Below, in pieces: positions 42,919 through 52,566 of a stretch of DNA of 64,000 bases. Position 1 is the stretch's first letter. Each line of letters begins with the position of its first letter. The stretch covers positions 682,001 through 746,000 of the forward strand of contig NZ_AYSE01000001.1 in the NCBI RefSeq assembly GCF_000504165.1, given 5' to 3'. A model generated the notes under the pieces. The model was not told where the DNA came from. It searched no databases and saw only the letters and a program-made list of their open reading frames with translations. The stretch comes from Bacillus sp. FJAT-14578. GTDB lineage: Bacteria > Bacillota > Bacilli > Bacillales > Bacillaceae_H. The position numbers and the translations under genes were made by a program.

Positions 42919-44391
42919 TTATTGACTAATCGATGTATCCCCTGTCGGTACAGAAACATTCGGCTGTACATCAATCTCCCAATCTCTCCCTACCGTAATC
43001 CCTAAATACCTTTCGTCGCTAGGATCTTTCAGTTCGGCTTGCGAATATTTCGGAAACCACCAATATTTGGCCAGCACATAATAGCAAACAGATCCAACAA
43101 TAAACCCGACAATAAAGGAGTAATTGGCCAACATATAAGAAGAGATTCCACCGATAATCCAAGCGATAAAACCGGCGACATTGACCCCTTTATAATAATG
43201 GTATTGACCTTCCTCCTCATATAAATCGACGACATTTACCCGGCGCTTGCGGATTAAATAATAATCAGCAAACAAGATTCCAACAATGGAAGATAAAATC
43301 CCCCCGATAATGAGCAAAGCAGGAATAATAATGGCAAATAGATTCCAAGGCTGAACAATACATCCAATAAACCCAGCTATAAACACCCCTACCCAAAACG
43401 GAACTTTCGGCCCGCCTACATTCGAAAAAATCGTAGCTGCCGGAATTAAGTTAGCCGAAGTATTCGTCGACCATTGAGCCAAAATGATCATTAACAGTAA
43501 AACACCGAGTACAATTCCTGTTGCCGCTTCTTGCAAGGCAACGACAGGATCGTAGTTTTTTACGGCAATGTAAGATACTCCCCCGATGATGACCATGAAG
43601 GTTTGAGTAATCGGCAAGGCAACGACATTGCCGACAAGTGCGGATTTATTACGTTTAAACCAGTTTGGCTCGTGCTGCGGTGCTTTAATATAGCGGGAAA
43701 GAGACGGCATATCGGCGGCAAGCGTCGCCCAAAATCCCATATTGCTCATAATCACCACAACAAAAGCCGTTATGGCCGCACCTCCTGTCACAGGACTTTC
43801 AATCCATGCCCATACTTCCCGTCCTTGTGACAGAGCTTGATCGGATAACGTTGTGTACATCCACGCTGAAATGATAATAATAATAGGCGCCGCCAAATCG
43901 GCAAATCGTTCGATCGCCTTAATTCCCAACGCTGTATTGATTAACTGCAAAAGAGCAAAAATGAGAAAGCAAACAAACCAGTTATCAAAACCAAATAAAG
44001 CGTTTAAAATCCCATTCATTGCAGTTGATCCGAAATAGGTGTTAATTCCAAACCAGCATGATGCGGCAAGTCCGCGAACAATAGATGGGATATGGGTGCC
44101 AATCGTTCCAAAAGGGGCCCTCATATAAACGGGAAAAGAAAGTCCGTGCTCAATTCCGATATCACCGATAAGAGTCATAAAAATACCGATGGCAATCGAA
44201 CCAATGACAGTGGCAAAAACAACCCATCCGAGAGAAAGACTTTGTACACCGGCCCCTCCAATAGCGAATGCGGCTAATACGACGGCCATCCCTACCCATA
44301 TAAGGGCAAATCCCAGTGTTCCGATTTTCTTGTCACCGTGGGAAATCGGCAGCAAATCCGGCGACTTTAAATAATTTGACTGTTTTTTCAT
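42919..44391 (-). CDS. NCS1 family nucleobase permease
   Basis: A 490-residue transporter with about twelve membrane spans of the nucleobase:cation symporter-1 family (cytosine, uracil, allantoin, hydantoin). Seen are LPISHGDKKIGTLGFALIWVGM at the N-terminus, FPVYMRAPFGTIGTHIPSIVRGL, FWATLAADMPSLSRYIKAP and WSTNTSANLIPAATIFSN. The neighbours (dihydropyrimidinase, dihydropyrimidine dehydrogenase) argue for uracil/thymine or a hydropyrimidine as substrate. ATG 44391 follows AAGGGG. Confidence 0.9.
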   Translation of the reverse strand: MKKQSNYLKSPDLLPISHGDKKIGTLGFALIWVGMAVVLAAFAIGGAGVQSLSLGWVVFATVIGSIAIGIFMTLIGDIGIEHGLSFPVYMRAPFGTIGTHIPSIVRGLAASCWFGINTYFGSTAMNGILNALFGFDNWFVCFLIFALLQLINTALGIKAIERFADLAAPIIIIISAWMYTTLSDQALSQGREVWAWIESPVTGGAAITAFVVVIMSNMGFWATLAADMPSLSRYIKAPQHEPNWFKRNKSALVGNVVALPITQTFMVIIGGVSYIAVKNYDPVVALQEAATGIVLGVLLLMIILAQWSTNTSANLIPAATIFSNVGGPKVPFWVGVFIAGFIGCIVQPWNLFAIIIPALLIIGGILSSIVGILFADYYLIRKRRVNVVDLYEEEGQYHYYKGVNVAGFIAWIIGGISSYMLANYSFIVGFIVGSVCYYVLAKYWWFPKYSQAELKDPSDERYLGITVGRDWEIDVQPNVSVPTGDTSISQ

Positions 44392-44574
44392 AAACAGCAC
44401 CCCTTCATTTTAAATGTTTATTTCAAAGCAAAAGCAACACCGTCTCTCCTGCACAAGAGAAAGATACCAAGAAAAGGCACCTTTCTTTTGTTTTCTCTCT
44501 ATTTCAAACGGAACTTCAGGACTATTGCTTCGACTAAACAAATCGAGTGCTAAAGGGGTGAAGAATTGACTCAT

Positions 44575-45993
44575 TTAAATGGTTAGTTTTTCATTTTCGC
44601 TTACAATAGTTGATTGCCCATATTTGGCACGTTTTAAGTAACGGCCATATCCAGGCTGCCCCACGAATTGCTTATCCCGTATAACAAACTGGCCGCGGCA
44701 TAACACGGAAACAGGTTCACCGGTTATTTTCATTCCTTCAAAGGCATTGTAATCGACAGCCATATGATGGGTGCTGGCGGAAATCGTCCGTTCTACATTC
44801 GGATCAAAAAGAACTAAATCAGCATCCGCTCCCACAGAAATGGTTCCCTTCTTGGGATATAGCCCAAACAGTTTTGCAATTCGCGTTGACGTAATGTCAA
44901 CAAATTGATTCAGCGTGATTCTCCCTTTCTTCACACCTTCTGAAAACAGGATGCTCACGCGATCCTCAATAATAGGTCCTCCATTTGGAATTTTTGTGAA
45001 ATCGTCCCGCCCCAGGTCTTTCTGTCCCTTAAAGTCAAATGAACATTGATCAGACCCTAACGTTTGCAGCTGACCGTTTTTCAGGGCATTCCATAAAACA
45101 TCTTGATTCCATTTTTCACGCAGCGGAGGAGACCACACATATTTGGCGCCTTCAAAATTCGGCTTCTCGAGATAGCTTTGATCAAGGACTAGATATTGTG
45201 GACATGTTTCTCCCCAAATATCCACACCTTTATTTCTCGCTTCAGCGATGCGTTCGACTGCTTCAGCGCAAGAGACATGTACAACATATAATTGGGAACC
45301 TGCCAGCCCTGTCAATTGTGCTGCTCTTCCCGTTGCTTCTCCTTCTATTTCAGGCGGTCGTGTCAATGCATGATAAATCGGTTCTGTATTTCCCTCTTCC
45401 AATGCTTTTTTCGTCAAATACTCAATGACGTCGCCATTTTCCGCATGAACCATGACTAAAGCACCTAAGTCTTTAGCTGCCACTAACGTTCTGAATAATG
45501 TTTGATCATCGGCCTGAAAGACATTTTTATATGCCATGAACACTTTAAAGGAAGTAATCCCCTCTTCATCAATGACTTTCGGGAGCTCCTGCAGCACGCT
45601 TTCGTTGATTTCTCCAATCATTAAATGAAATCCATAGTCGATTGCCGCTTTTTCTTTTGACTTTTTATGCCATACATCAATGGCATTTTGTAAAGGTTCT
45701 CCTTTATTCGTTAAACAAAAGTCAATGACTGTGGTCGTACCGCCAAATGCAGCGGCAATGGTCCCCGTTTCAAAGTCATCCTTTGTAACAGTCCCTCCAA
45801 ACGGCATATCCAAATGTGTATGGGGATCAATTCCACCCGGGAATACATAGCATCCTTTTGCATCAATCACTTCACAGTCTCGTTCATCAAAATTCTTGCC
45901 TATGGCTGATATGACTTCATTTTCAATTAAAAGATCGGCCTGATACGTATCGGAAGCCGTTACAATGACCCCGTTTTTGATGATTTTTTTCAT
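44575..45993 (-). CDS. dihydropyrimidinase / D-hydantoinase
   Basis: Opens dihydrouracil or dihydrothymine to the N-carbamoyl-beta-amino acid. The 472-residue amidohydrolase has the metal motif GIDPHTHLDMPF, the carboxylated lysine in TSFKVFMAYKNVF, His in MVHAENGD and VVHVSCAE, and the catalytic Asp in TLGSDQCSF. I start at the ATG at 45993. It follows preA after 15 bases. A 183-base gap with no gene separates it from the permease downstream. Confidence 0.94.
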   Translation of the reverse strand: MKKIIKNGVIVTASDTYQADLLIENEVISAIGKNFDERDCEVIDAKGCYVFPGGIDPHTHLDMPFGGTVTKDDFETGTIAAAFGGTTTVIDFCLTNKGEPLQNAIDVWHKKSKEKAAIDYGFHLMIGEINESVLQELPKVIDEEGITSFKVFMAYKNVFQADDQTLFRTLVAAKDLGALVMVHAENGDVIEYLTKKALEEGNTEPIYHALTRPPEIEGEATGRAAQLTGLAGSQLYVVHVSCAEAVERIAEARNKGVDIWGETCPQYLVLDQSYLEKPNFEGAKYVWSPPLREKWNQDVLWNALKNGQLQTLGSDQCSFDFKGQKDLGRDDFTKIPNGGPIIEDRVSILFSEGVKKGRITLNQFVDITSTRIAKLFGLYPKKGTISVGADADLVLFDPNVERTISASTHHMAVDYNAFEGMKITGEPVSVLCRGQFVIRDKQFVGQPGYGRYLKRAKYGQSTIVSENEKLTI

Positions 45994-46008
45994 GTACAAT
46001 ATCCCCCT

Positions 46009-47295
46009 TTATTTCAATGCATCTACTTTGCATTCTGCCGTCAAGCCAATGGCTGCCTGCCGTTCATTCCACGTCATCGGCGGGTGCTCACTTGGCACTT
46101 CAACCATGGAAATGGCTCCGTCCACAGGACAAACAATGGAACATAAATTACAGCCGACACAGTCTTCTTCACGTACCCTCAAATAATTTTTACCGTTTGG
46201 ATCTGTTAACATATCGATACATTGGTGAGATGTATCTTCACATGAGATATGGCACTTATTGCAATTGATGCATGTATCTGGATCAATCCTGGCGACGATT
46301 TTATAATTCAAATCAAGGTTACCCCAGTCTGAATATTTAGGAACTGCCTTCCCGACAAGATCGGATACACTCGCCAGTCCTCTCTCATCCAAATAATGGT
46401 TTAATCCGTCAATCATGTCTTCTACGATCCGGAAGCCATGATGCATGGCAGCCGTACAAACTTGAACACCCGCCGCTCCCATGAGCATAAATTCTACTGC
46501 ATCACGCCAATTGGAGACACCGCCCATCCCGGAGATCGGAACATTGATTCTTGGATTACGTGCACACTCTGCCACCATATTTAGCGCAATCGGTTTGACT
46601 GCCGGTCCACAGTACCCGCCGTGAGCCCCTTTTCCTGCTACGTGGGGAATTGTATTCCATGAATCGATATCTACCCCTGCTAAACTATTGATTGTGTTGA
46701 TCATACTGACAGCGTCCGCACCGCCTTGAACGGCCGCTTCTGCTGTTACTGTAATATCTGTGATATTTGGAGTCAGCTTGACAATAACAGGTGTTTTAGC
46801 TACTTCCTTCGCCCAATACGTTTGTTTCTCCACAAGAGCAGGCACTTGTCCCGATGCGGCCCCCATCCCGCGTTCCGCCATACCGTGAGGACAGCCGAAG
46901 TTTAACTCAAGTCCATCAACTCCCACATCCTCTACTCTTTTTACAATCTCATGCCATTTCTCCTGCTTTGGCTCCACCATTAACGAAGCGATAATGGCAT
47001 GGTTAGGGAAACGTTTTTTCGTTTCATAAATTTCCTTTAAATTCACTTCTAACGGTCGGTCTGTAATTAATTCAATATTATTGAATCCCGCTACTCTTTG
47101 ACCGTTAAAGCTCACTGCCGCAAATCGAGAGGATACGTTCAAAATCGGATCTCCCAACGTCTTCCAAACGGCTCCGCCCCAGCCTGCCTCAAAAGCTCTT
47201 TGCACTTGATAACCAGAATTGGTCGGCGGCGCGGATGCAAGCCAAAATGGATTTGGTGATTGAATACCAGCTAGATTGATACGTAAATCTGCCAT
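46009..47295 (-). CDS. preA: NAD-dependent dihydropyrimidine dehydrogenase subunit PreA
   Basis: The 428-residue catalytic subunit that reduces uracil or thymine. Residues 1-300 are a dihydroorotate-dehydrogenase-like FMN barrel (NPFWLASAPPTNSG; ELNFGCPHGMAERGMG; the active-site Cys in GGYCGPAVKPIAL). The C-terminus carries two 4Fe-4S ferredoxin motifs, CINCNKCHISC and CVGCNLCSIVCP. Together with PreT it forms the two-subunit bacterial enzyme, corresponding to fused mammalian DPD. It starts 23 bases after preT. Confidence 0.95.
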   Translation of the reverse strand: MADLRINLAGIQSPNPFWLASAPPTNSGYQVQRAFEAGWGGAVWKTLGDPILNVSSRFAAVSFNGQRVAGFNNIELITDRPLEVNLKEIYETKKRFPNHAIIASLMVEPKQEKWHEIVKRVEDVGVDGLELNFGCPHGMAERGMGAASGQVPALVEKQTYWAKEVAKTPVIVKLTPNITDITVTAEAAVQGGADAVSMINTINSLAGVDIDSWNTIPHVAGKGAHGGYCGPAVKPIALNMVAECARNPRINVPISGMGGVSNWRDAVEFMLMGAAGVQVCTAAMHHGFRIVEDMIDGLNHYLDERGLASVSDLVGKAVPKYSDWGNLDLNYKIVARIDPDTCINCNKCHISCEDTSHQCIDMLTDPNGKNYLRVREEDCVGCNLCSIVCPVDGAISMVEVPSEHPPMTWNERQAAIGLTAECKVDALK

Positions 47296-47318
47296 ACTAA
47301 TTCCCCTCCCTTTTATGG

Positions 47319-48689
47319 TTAAGCCATTTCCACTTCTTCAGCGGCAAAACGATGAATCGCATAAGCCGTATTTTTTCCTTGTTGGGCCGCTGTAACGACC
47401 ATCGCTTCCCCTTGACCTTTGCCGAAAATGACATCCCCGCAAGCAAATACTTTCGAATTGGATGTTTGTAATGTATCTAGATTCACCTTCACGACACCAT
47501 GGTCATGCTGGAGATTAAACTCTTCAATTAATCCTATATGGCGATTTTGACCAATTGCCTTAATGACCGCATCTACCTCTAACACGAACTCGGATCCTTC
47601 AATCGGCACAGGACGTCTTCTGCCATCGGTCCCCGGTTCTCCAAGGCTCATTTTGACACATTCAATTTGTTTTACTTTTCCGTTTTCATCCCCAATGATG
47701 CGCTTAGGAGCGGTTAACCAGCGAAACTCAACACCATCTTGTTTCGCAAAATCATATTCAAAATCATACGCCGTCATTTCCTCAGCTGTACGTCTATATA
47801 GAATTTTGACATTATCGGCTCCTAAACGCACAGAACAGGTCGCAGCATCAATGGCCGTATTTCCGGCCCCTATGACAACGGCCCGGCTGCCCGCAAAATC
47901 AACTGATAGAGGTTTCGTTTTCGTGTCTTTCACAAACTCGATAGCATCGTATACCCCATCCAGATGCTCCCCTTCAATTCCAAGATTCGGCACTTCTGCC
48001 ATGCCGATAGCCAGTACCACAAAATCATATTCTTCCATGATTTCTTTAGCGGAAATATCTTTGCCGACTCTCGTATTCGTGCGTATCTCTACATCAAGTC
48101 CCTTTACCTGATTAACCTCCCAATAGGAAATCTGCTTTGGTAAACGAAACGATACGATACCATATGTGTTCAGGCCTCCAGCTTCTTCCTCCGCTTCAAA
48201 TATCGTGACACCGTAACCCAATCTGGCAAGCTCCCTCGCAGCTGAAAGACCCGCAGGCCCTCCGCCCACTATCGCAACTTTCTTTCCGTTCGCTTCACCC
48301 TTGGAGAACAGTACTTGTTCATTTTGGATGGCCCAATCTGTGGCATAACGCTGAAGATCACCAATCATGATTGGCTTTGTAGCATCATTTAAAACACATG
48401 CTCCCTCACACAGTTCCTCTGTCGGACAGACTCGCGAACAACTGGCACCGACAGGATTGGACAACATGATCGTACGAGCGGACCCTTTTAAATTTCCAGA
48501 TGCAATCTTTTTAATAAAACTAGGAATATCGATGCTCGTAGGACAGGCCTTAATACAGGGAGCATCATAACAGAATAGACATCGATTCGCTTCTTCAAGT
48601 GCCTCTCGGGCCGTCAGTCCCTTTTTCACCTCTCTGAAATTTTCCATTAAGTCTTTTGGAGAAAGAGATTCTTTATAAGCTTGCTTCAA
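47319..48689 (-). CDS. preT: NAD-dependent dihydropyrimidine dehydrogenase subunit PreT
   Basis: The 456-residue electron-input subunit, like the small subunit of glutamate synthase. The N-terminal iron-sulfur region has CLFCYDAPCIKACP and CSRVCPTEELCEGAC. The FAD loop is VAIVGGGPAGLSAARELA, the NAD loop AVVIGAGNTAIDAATC and the second FAD motif VFACGDVI. I place the start at TTG 48689, nine bases after AAGGAGG; a longer frame from 48713 would include that site. First gene of the operon, with a perfect CRE about 230 bases upstream. Confidence 0.93.
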   Translation of the reverse strand: MKQAYKESLSPKDLMENFREVKKGLTAREALEEANRCLFCYDAPCIKACPTSIDIPSFIKKIASGNLKGSARTIMLSNPVGASCSRVCPTEELCEGACVLNDATKPIMIGDLQRYATDWAIQNEQVLFSKGEANGKKVAIVGGGPAGLSAARELARLGYGVTIFEAEEEAGGLNTYGIVSFRLPKQISYWEVNQVKGLDVEIRTNTRVGKDISAKEIMEEYDFVVLAIGMAEVPNLGIEGEHLDGVYDAIEFVKDTKTKPLSVDFAGSRAVVIGAGNTAIDAATCSVRLGADNVKILYRRTAEEMTAYDFEYDFAKQDGVEFRWLTAPKRIIGDENGKVKQIECVKMSLGEPGTDGRRRPVPIEGSEFVLEVDAVIKAIGQNRHIGLIEEFNLQHDHGVVKVNLDTLQTSNSKVFACGDVIFGKGQGEAMVVTAAQQGKNTAYAIHRFAAEEVEMA

Positions 48690-49086
48690 TTCAATCAACC
48701 TCCTTATTTTCAAAGAGCATAGCCAAACGATTTGAAAAAGTGTGTTGTAAAACGAGGATTAAGTGGAATGTATATAAGAAAAATGATGGAAACAGAATAG
48801 TTATTTTTTAGTTATTTTTTAGTAGTTTTCTAGATACCGTTCCAACTATAAGGAAATATCAATCACCCACTTCCGGATAAACCTTCAATTTCATATTTTG
48901 TTTCCCTTCGATCTAACTGTAAGCGCTTACAGTTTTTTATTACTTCAAAAGCAAGCACTGCCTTTTATACCCTTCAAAAAATCTAAAAATTCAGAAGTTC
49001 TTTTTTATTGTACGTGCCCTGCTTACATCTTACACTATACAAATTGTCAAAACTTCTATCAATTTTTTTAACCATAATGTAAAAAG
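48690..49086. other. upstream region of the pyrimidine operon, no gene
   Basis: Holds a direct repeat CTAAAAAATAA twice near 48807-48828 and the CRE at 48918-48931. The promoter is not obvious: AT-rich with TATACA near 48770 on the minus strand but no good -35. No ORF with a ribosome site. Confidence 0.45.
48918..48931. promoter_or_regulatory. catabolite-responsive element (CcpA site)
   Basis: TGTAAGCGCTTACA fits the cre pattern TGWAARCGYTWNCW at every position and is the centre of a perfect 20-base palindrome (48915-48934). It lies about 230 bases upstream of preT and about 370 bases downstream of the yqjE stop, so the pyrimidine operon is the likely target. Confidence 0.75.
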
Positions 49087-49243
49087 AAAGAGGATGTGCC
49101 AAAAGGGTACAAAACAACCCTTTTGGCACATCCTCCTGAAAAGCCCCGTCATGACAATCCAGTAAAATCAAGTATTTCGTAACGGAACCTTTCAGTAAAA
49201 ATTCATTTTTGAGATTGATTAGAGGCTTACGGGACAACCTCTA
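49087..49243. repeat. twin-hairpin repeat family R2, copy B
   Basis: First hairpin GAGGATGTGCCAAAAGGGT with its exact complement (49090-49135); second CTGAAAAGCCCCGT with partner ACGGAACCTTTCAG; loop block ATCCAGTAAAATCAAG; then CAGTAAAAATTCATTTTTGAG and an end GGGACAACCTC. It lies downstream of yqjE and its first hairpin with the following T-rich DNA would end that transcript. Confidence 0.85.
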
Positions 49244-49282
49244 CCTGAAAAAAACTGTTATGCTTCCATTCACAGTCTGTGT

Positions 49283-50404
49283 TTACTGACCTGCTACTTC
49301 TTTAATAATCGATACAACCGCTTCTGCTGTTTTAACCAGTTCTTCGATTGGCATTTTTTCGTTTGTTGTATGAATATCTTCGTAACCAACAGCCAGGTTT
49401 ACCGTTGGGATTCCGAATCCAGCAATCACATTGGCATCGCTTCCGCCGCCGCTTGTTAATAGACGAGGCTCGCGTCCAAGTTTTGTTACGGCTTTTTTCG
49501 CTACCTCAACAACATAGTCTCCGTCTGCAAACTTAAATCCAGGATACATGACTTGGACATCCACTTCGACTTTTCCGCCCATTTCTTTTGCAGTCATTTC
49601 AAAAGCTTCTTTCATTTTTTGAACTTGGGCTTCCATTTTTTCAGGCACTAACGAGCGTGCTTCCGCTAAAATATGCACATGGTCACATACGATATTCGTT
49701 TGAGTCCCGCCTTCAAAACGGCCAATATTCGCTGTCGTTTCTTCATCGATACGGCCTAATGGCATTTTGGCAATTGCTTTTGCTGCTAATGTAATAGCTG
49801 AAATTCCTTTTTCAGGTGCAACACCCGCGTGAGCCGTTTTGCCATACACGGTTGCTTTTACTTTTGCCTGTGTTGGAGCTGCAACAATAATGTCTCCCAC
49901 CTTGCCGTCACTATCCAGCGCATAGCCGAATTTAGCCGTCATAACAGCAGGATCCATTGCCTTTGCCCCAACTAAACCAGATTCTTCACCAACCGTAATA
50001 ATGAATTGAATCGTACCATGTTCAATGTTATTTTCTTTCAATACTTGAATGGCTTCGAGCATGGCTGCCAAGCCCGCTTTATCATCGGCCCCCAAAATGG
50101 TCGTCCCATCTGTTACGATATAACCGTCTTTAATCGATGGTTTAATGCCTTTCCCTGGTACAACCGTGTCCATATGCGACGTAAAGTAGATCGGATCTAC
50201 GCTTTCTTTCGTTCCTGTTAATGTACAAATTAAGTTACCTGCTCCATGGCCCGTTACAGAGGTCGTATCATCCTCAACTACATTTACACCAAGTGCCGTA
50301 AACTTTTCTTTTAGTACTTTTGCAATTTCTGTTTCATATTTCGTTTCAGAGTCTACTTGAACCAATTCTAAAAATAAGTCGACTAGTCGTTGTTGATTAA
50401 CCAT
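49283..50404 (-). CDS. yqjE: M20 family metallopeptidase YqjE (peptidase T-like)
   Basis: A 373-residue cytoplasmic zinc peptidase. The metal ligands are in FTSHMDTVVPG, LGADDKAGLAAMLE, ITVGEESGLVGAKAMD and YALDSDGKVG, with the final His in YEDIHTTNEKMPI; the set is complete. The dimerisation lid lies at about residues 180-290. Matches B. subtilis YqjE next to the yqjD carboxylase gene. It probably cleaves small peptides; substrate unknown. It begins 27 bases after the carboxyltransferase gene, on the same strand. Confidence 0.92.
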   Translation of the reverse strand: MVNQQRLVDLFLELVQVDSETKYETEIAKVLKEKFTALGVNVVEDDTTSVTGHGAGNLICTLTGTKESVDPIYFTSHMDTVVPGKGIKPSIKDGYIVTDGTTILGADDKAGLAAMLEAIQVLKENNIEHGTIQFIITVGEESGLVGAKAMDPAVMTAKFGYALDSDGKVGDIIVAAPTQAKVKATVYGKTAHAGVAPEKGISAITLAAKAIAKMPLGRIDEETTANIGRFEGGTQTNIVCDHVHILAEARSLVPEKMEAQVQKMKEAFEMTAKEMGGKVEVDVQVMYPGFKFADGDYVVEVAKKAVTKLGREPRLLTSGGGSDANVIAGFGIPTVNLAVGYEDIHTTNEKMPIEELVKTAEAVVSIIKEVAGQ

Positions 50405-50431
50405 TATGTATCCCTCCAGAAGTCGTAAAAA

Positions 50432-51982
50432 TTAGAGCGGGATGTTGCCGTGTTTTTTCTTCGGACGGTCTTCTCGTTTGTTTCGCAACATCTCCAAAGC
50501 TTGAATGAGTTTTATTCTTGTATCGCGCGGATCGATTACATCATCGACCATTCCAAGTTTAGCCGCTACATACGGATTAGCGAATTTCTCACGGTATTCC
50601 TCGATTTTTTGCGCTCTTGTCACGTCAGGGTTTTCACTGTTTTGAATTTCTTGGGCGAAGATGATATTTGCCGCTCCTTGCGGTCCCATTACCGCTATTT
50701 CAGCGTTGGGCCAAGCATACACAATATCTGCTCCAATTGATTTGCTGTTTAGGGCAACGTATGCACCGCCGTATGCTTTTCGTAAAATGACCGTAATTTT
50801 CGGGACTGTGGCTTCCGAATACGCATATAAAATTTTAGCTCCATGGCGAATGATTCCTCCATGTTCCTGCTTAACACCCGGAAAAAATCCCGTTACATCT
50901 TCAAACGTAAGAAGTGGAATATTAAAAGAGTCGCAAAAACGGATAAAGCGAGCAGCTTTATCAGAAGAATTAATATCCAAACCTCCTGCCATCACTTTCG
51001 GCTGGTTGCAAACCAGCCCGACCACTTCACCGTTTATCCTTGCAAATCCGACTACAATATTTTTGGCAAAGTCTCTCTGAACCTCCAAAAATGAATGTTC
51101 ATCAACCACTTGCGTGATCACATTTCGTACATCATATGGTCTAACCGCATCAAAAGGTACTGCATCCGCTAAATCAGGCCGATAATGTCCATTCTGTTCA
51201 GCTTTGCCAAAAGGCGGCTTTTCTCCATTATTTTGCGGCAAATAACTTAACAATAACCGTACTTTTTCCAGCACTTCTTTTTCCGTTCCCCCTGAAAAGT
51301 GGGCATTTCCGCTAATTTCATTATGTACATTCGCCCCGCCAAGGTTTTCCGCTGTAATTTTCTCTCCCGTTACCGTTTCAATAACCTTTGGGCCCGTGAT
51401 GAACATCTGACTTGTTTTTTCTACCATAAAAACAAAGTCAGTAATCGCCGGGGAATACACGGCTCCTCCCGCACATGGTCCCATAATAACAGAGATTTGC
51501 GGAATGACGCCTGAATAAATCGAATTACGATAAAAAATTTGACCGTATCCATCTAATGATACCACACCTTCTTGAATTCGCGCTCCTCCCGAATCGTTCA
51601 AGCCGATAAACGGTGTCCCTGTTTTCGCCGCTAAATCCATAACGTAAGCAATTTTTTTTGCATGCATTTCCCCTAATGCACCGCCAAATACGGTGAAATC
51701 TTGGGAGAATAAATAAATGGGGCGTCCGTGAACTTTTCCGTATCCCGTTACGACCCCATCCCCAGGTCCCTTTTTGTCTTTTAATCCGAAGTCATTGCAC
51801 CGATGCTCAATAAAAGGATTCAGCTCAACAAAGCTTCCTTCATCCACCAATAAATCAATCCGTTCACGGGCTGTAAGCTTTCCTTTTTCATGCTGCTTTT
51901 CAATTCGTTTGTCACCACCGCCCAGTTCCACTTCACGCCGATAGTCATATAAGTCATTGATTTTGTCATACATATCAATCAT
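50432..51982 (-). CDS. yqjD: acyl-CoA carboxylase carboxyltransferase subunit (PccB-type, YqjD)
   Basis: Transfers CO2 from carboxybiotin to propionyl-CoA or a similar acyl-CoA. The 516-residue protein begins MIDMYDKINDLYDYRREVELGGG and has the two crotonase-like halves with GLNDSGGARIQEGVVSL, MGPCAGGAVYSPAITDF, DVTGFFPGVKQEHGGIIRHGAK and KAYGGAYVALNSK. I use ATG 51982, nine bases after AAGGAGG. It overlaps the epimerase gene by eight bases. The biotin carboxylase partner is not in the window. Confidence 0.92.
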   Translation of the reverse strand: MIDMYDKINDLYDYRREVELGGGDKRIEKQHEKGKLTARERIDLLVDEGSFVELNPFIEHRCNDFGLKDKKGPGDGVVTGYGKVHGRPIYLFSQDFTVFGGALGEMHAKKIAYVMDLAAKTGTPFIGLNDSGGARIQEGVVSLDGYGQIFYRNSIYSGVIPQISVIMGPCAGGAVYSPAITDFVFMVEKTSQMFITGPKVIETVTGEKITAENLGGANVHNEISGNAHFSGGTEKEVLEKVRLLLSYLPQNNGEKPPFGKAEQNGHYRPDLADAVPFDAVRPYDVRNVITQVVDEHSFLEVQRDFAKNIVVGFARINGEVVGLVCNQPKVMAGGLDINSSDKAARFIRFCDSFNIPLLTFEDVTGFFPGVKQEHGGIIRHGAKILYAYSEATVPKITVILRKAYGGAYVALNSKSIGADIVYAWPNAEIAVMGPQGAANIIFAQEIQNSENPDVTRAQKIEEYREKFANPYVAAKLGMVDDVIDPRDTRIKLIQALEMLRNKREDRPKKKHGNIPL

Positions 51983-52400
51983 CGTGAACGTCCTCCTTTT
52001 TCTCCTTTTCACACAATTCATACAAAACTCCACCGCACGATTTTGGGTGAACAAAAGCAATATTTGCTCCTCCTGCTCCCTTTCTCGCTTTCATATCGAT
52101 CATCTGAACTCCCTCAGACTGAAGCTGTTCGATTCTCTCCTCAATAGAGGTGACACCCAATGCAACATGGTGGATGCCTTCTCCTTTATTCTCGATAAAA
52201 CGGTGGATGGGACTTTCATTTGAAGTCGGTTCCAATAACTCAATTTTCGTTTCGCCCGCTTGCAAAAATGCGACCTTCACTTTTTGCGATTCCACGACTT
52301 CAATTCCTTTAAGCGGCATTTTCAATACGTCTACATATAAAGGTAAAGCGCTTTCTATAGAGCGAACCGCAATACCGATATGATCAACCTTTTCCACCAT
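51975..52400 (-). CDS. mce: methylmalonyl-CoA epimerase
   Basis: Interconverts S- and R-methylmalonyl-CoA between the carboxylase and the mutase. A 141-residue vicinal-oxygen-chelate protein with DHIGIAVRSIESALPLY, EGIHHVALGVTSIEE and the C-terminal CGGVLYELCE; the metal His and Glu are present. ATG 52400 follows AAGGGGAAC; the frame extends 31 codons further without support. Overlap with the carboxyltransferase gene shows tight coupling. Same order as yqjC-yqjD in B. subtilis. Confidence 0.94.
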   Translation of the reverse strand: MVEKVDHIGIAVRSIESALPLYVDVLKMPLKGIEVVESQKVKVAFLQAGETKIELLEPTSNESPIHRFIENKGEGIHHVALGVTSIEERIEQLQSEGVQMIDMKARKGAGGANIAFVHPKSCGGVLYELCEKEKKEDVHDD

Positions 52401-52566
52401 GTTGTTCCCCTTCCCTTTTTCAGCCATTTGCATACCACTATATCCATTCTGCAAAAAATTACAATTTCCTTCAACTTTCAAATAGTTATCCACAAAAGCC
52501 GCTGCCTTGTATCCTTTTATAAATGGATATAAAATATGGATAGCAACTCATGAGGGAGAGAGTAAA

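Noticed and set aside
47563..48111. 182-codon open frame on the plus strand inside preT
   Set aside because: It is antisense to the strongly supported PreT reading frame, has no ribosome site and a Ser/Thr/Pro-rich composition typical of shadow frames.
48983..49237. 84-codon minus-strand frame over the R2 repeat
   Set aside because: It runs through the two hairpins of a repeat element whose other copies do not keep the frame.
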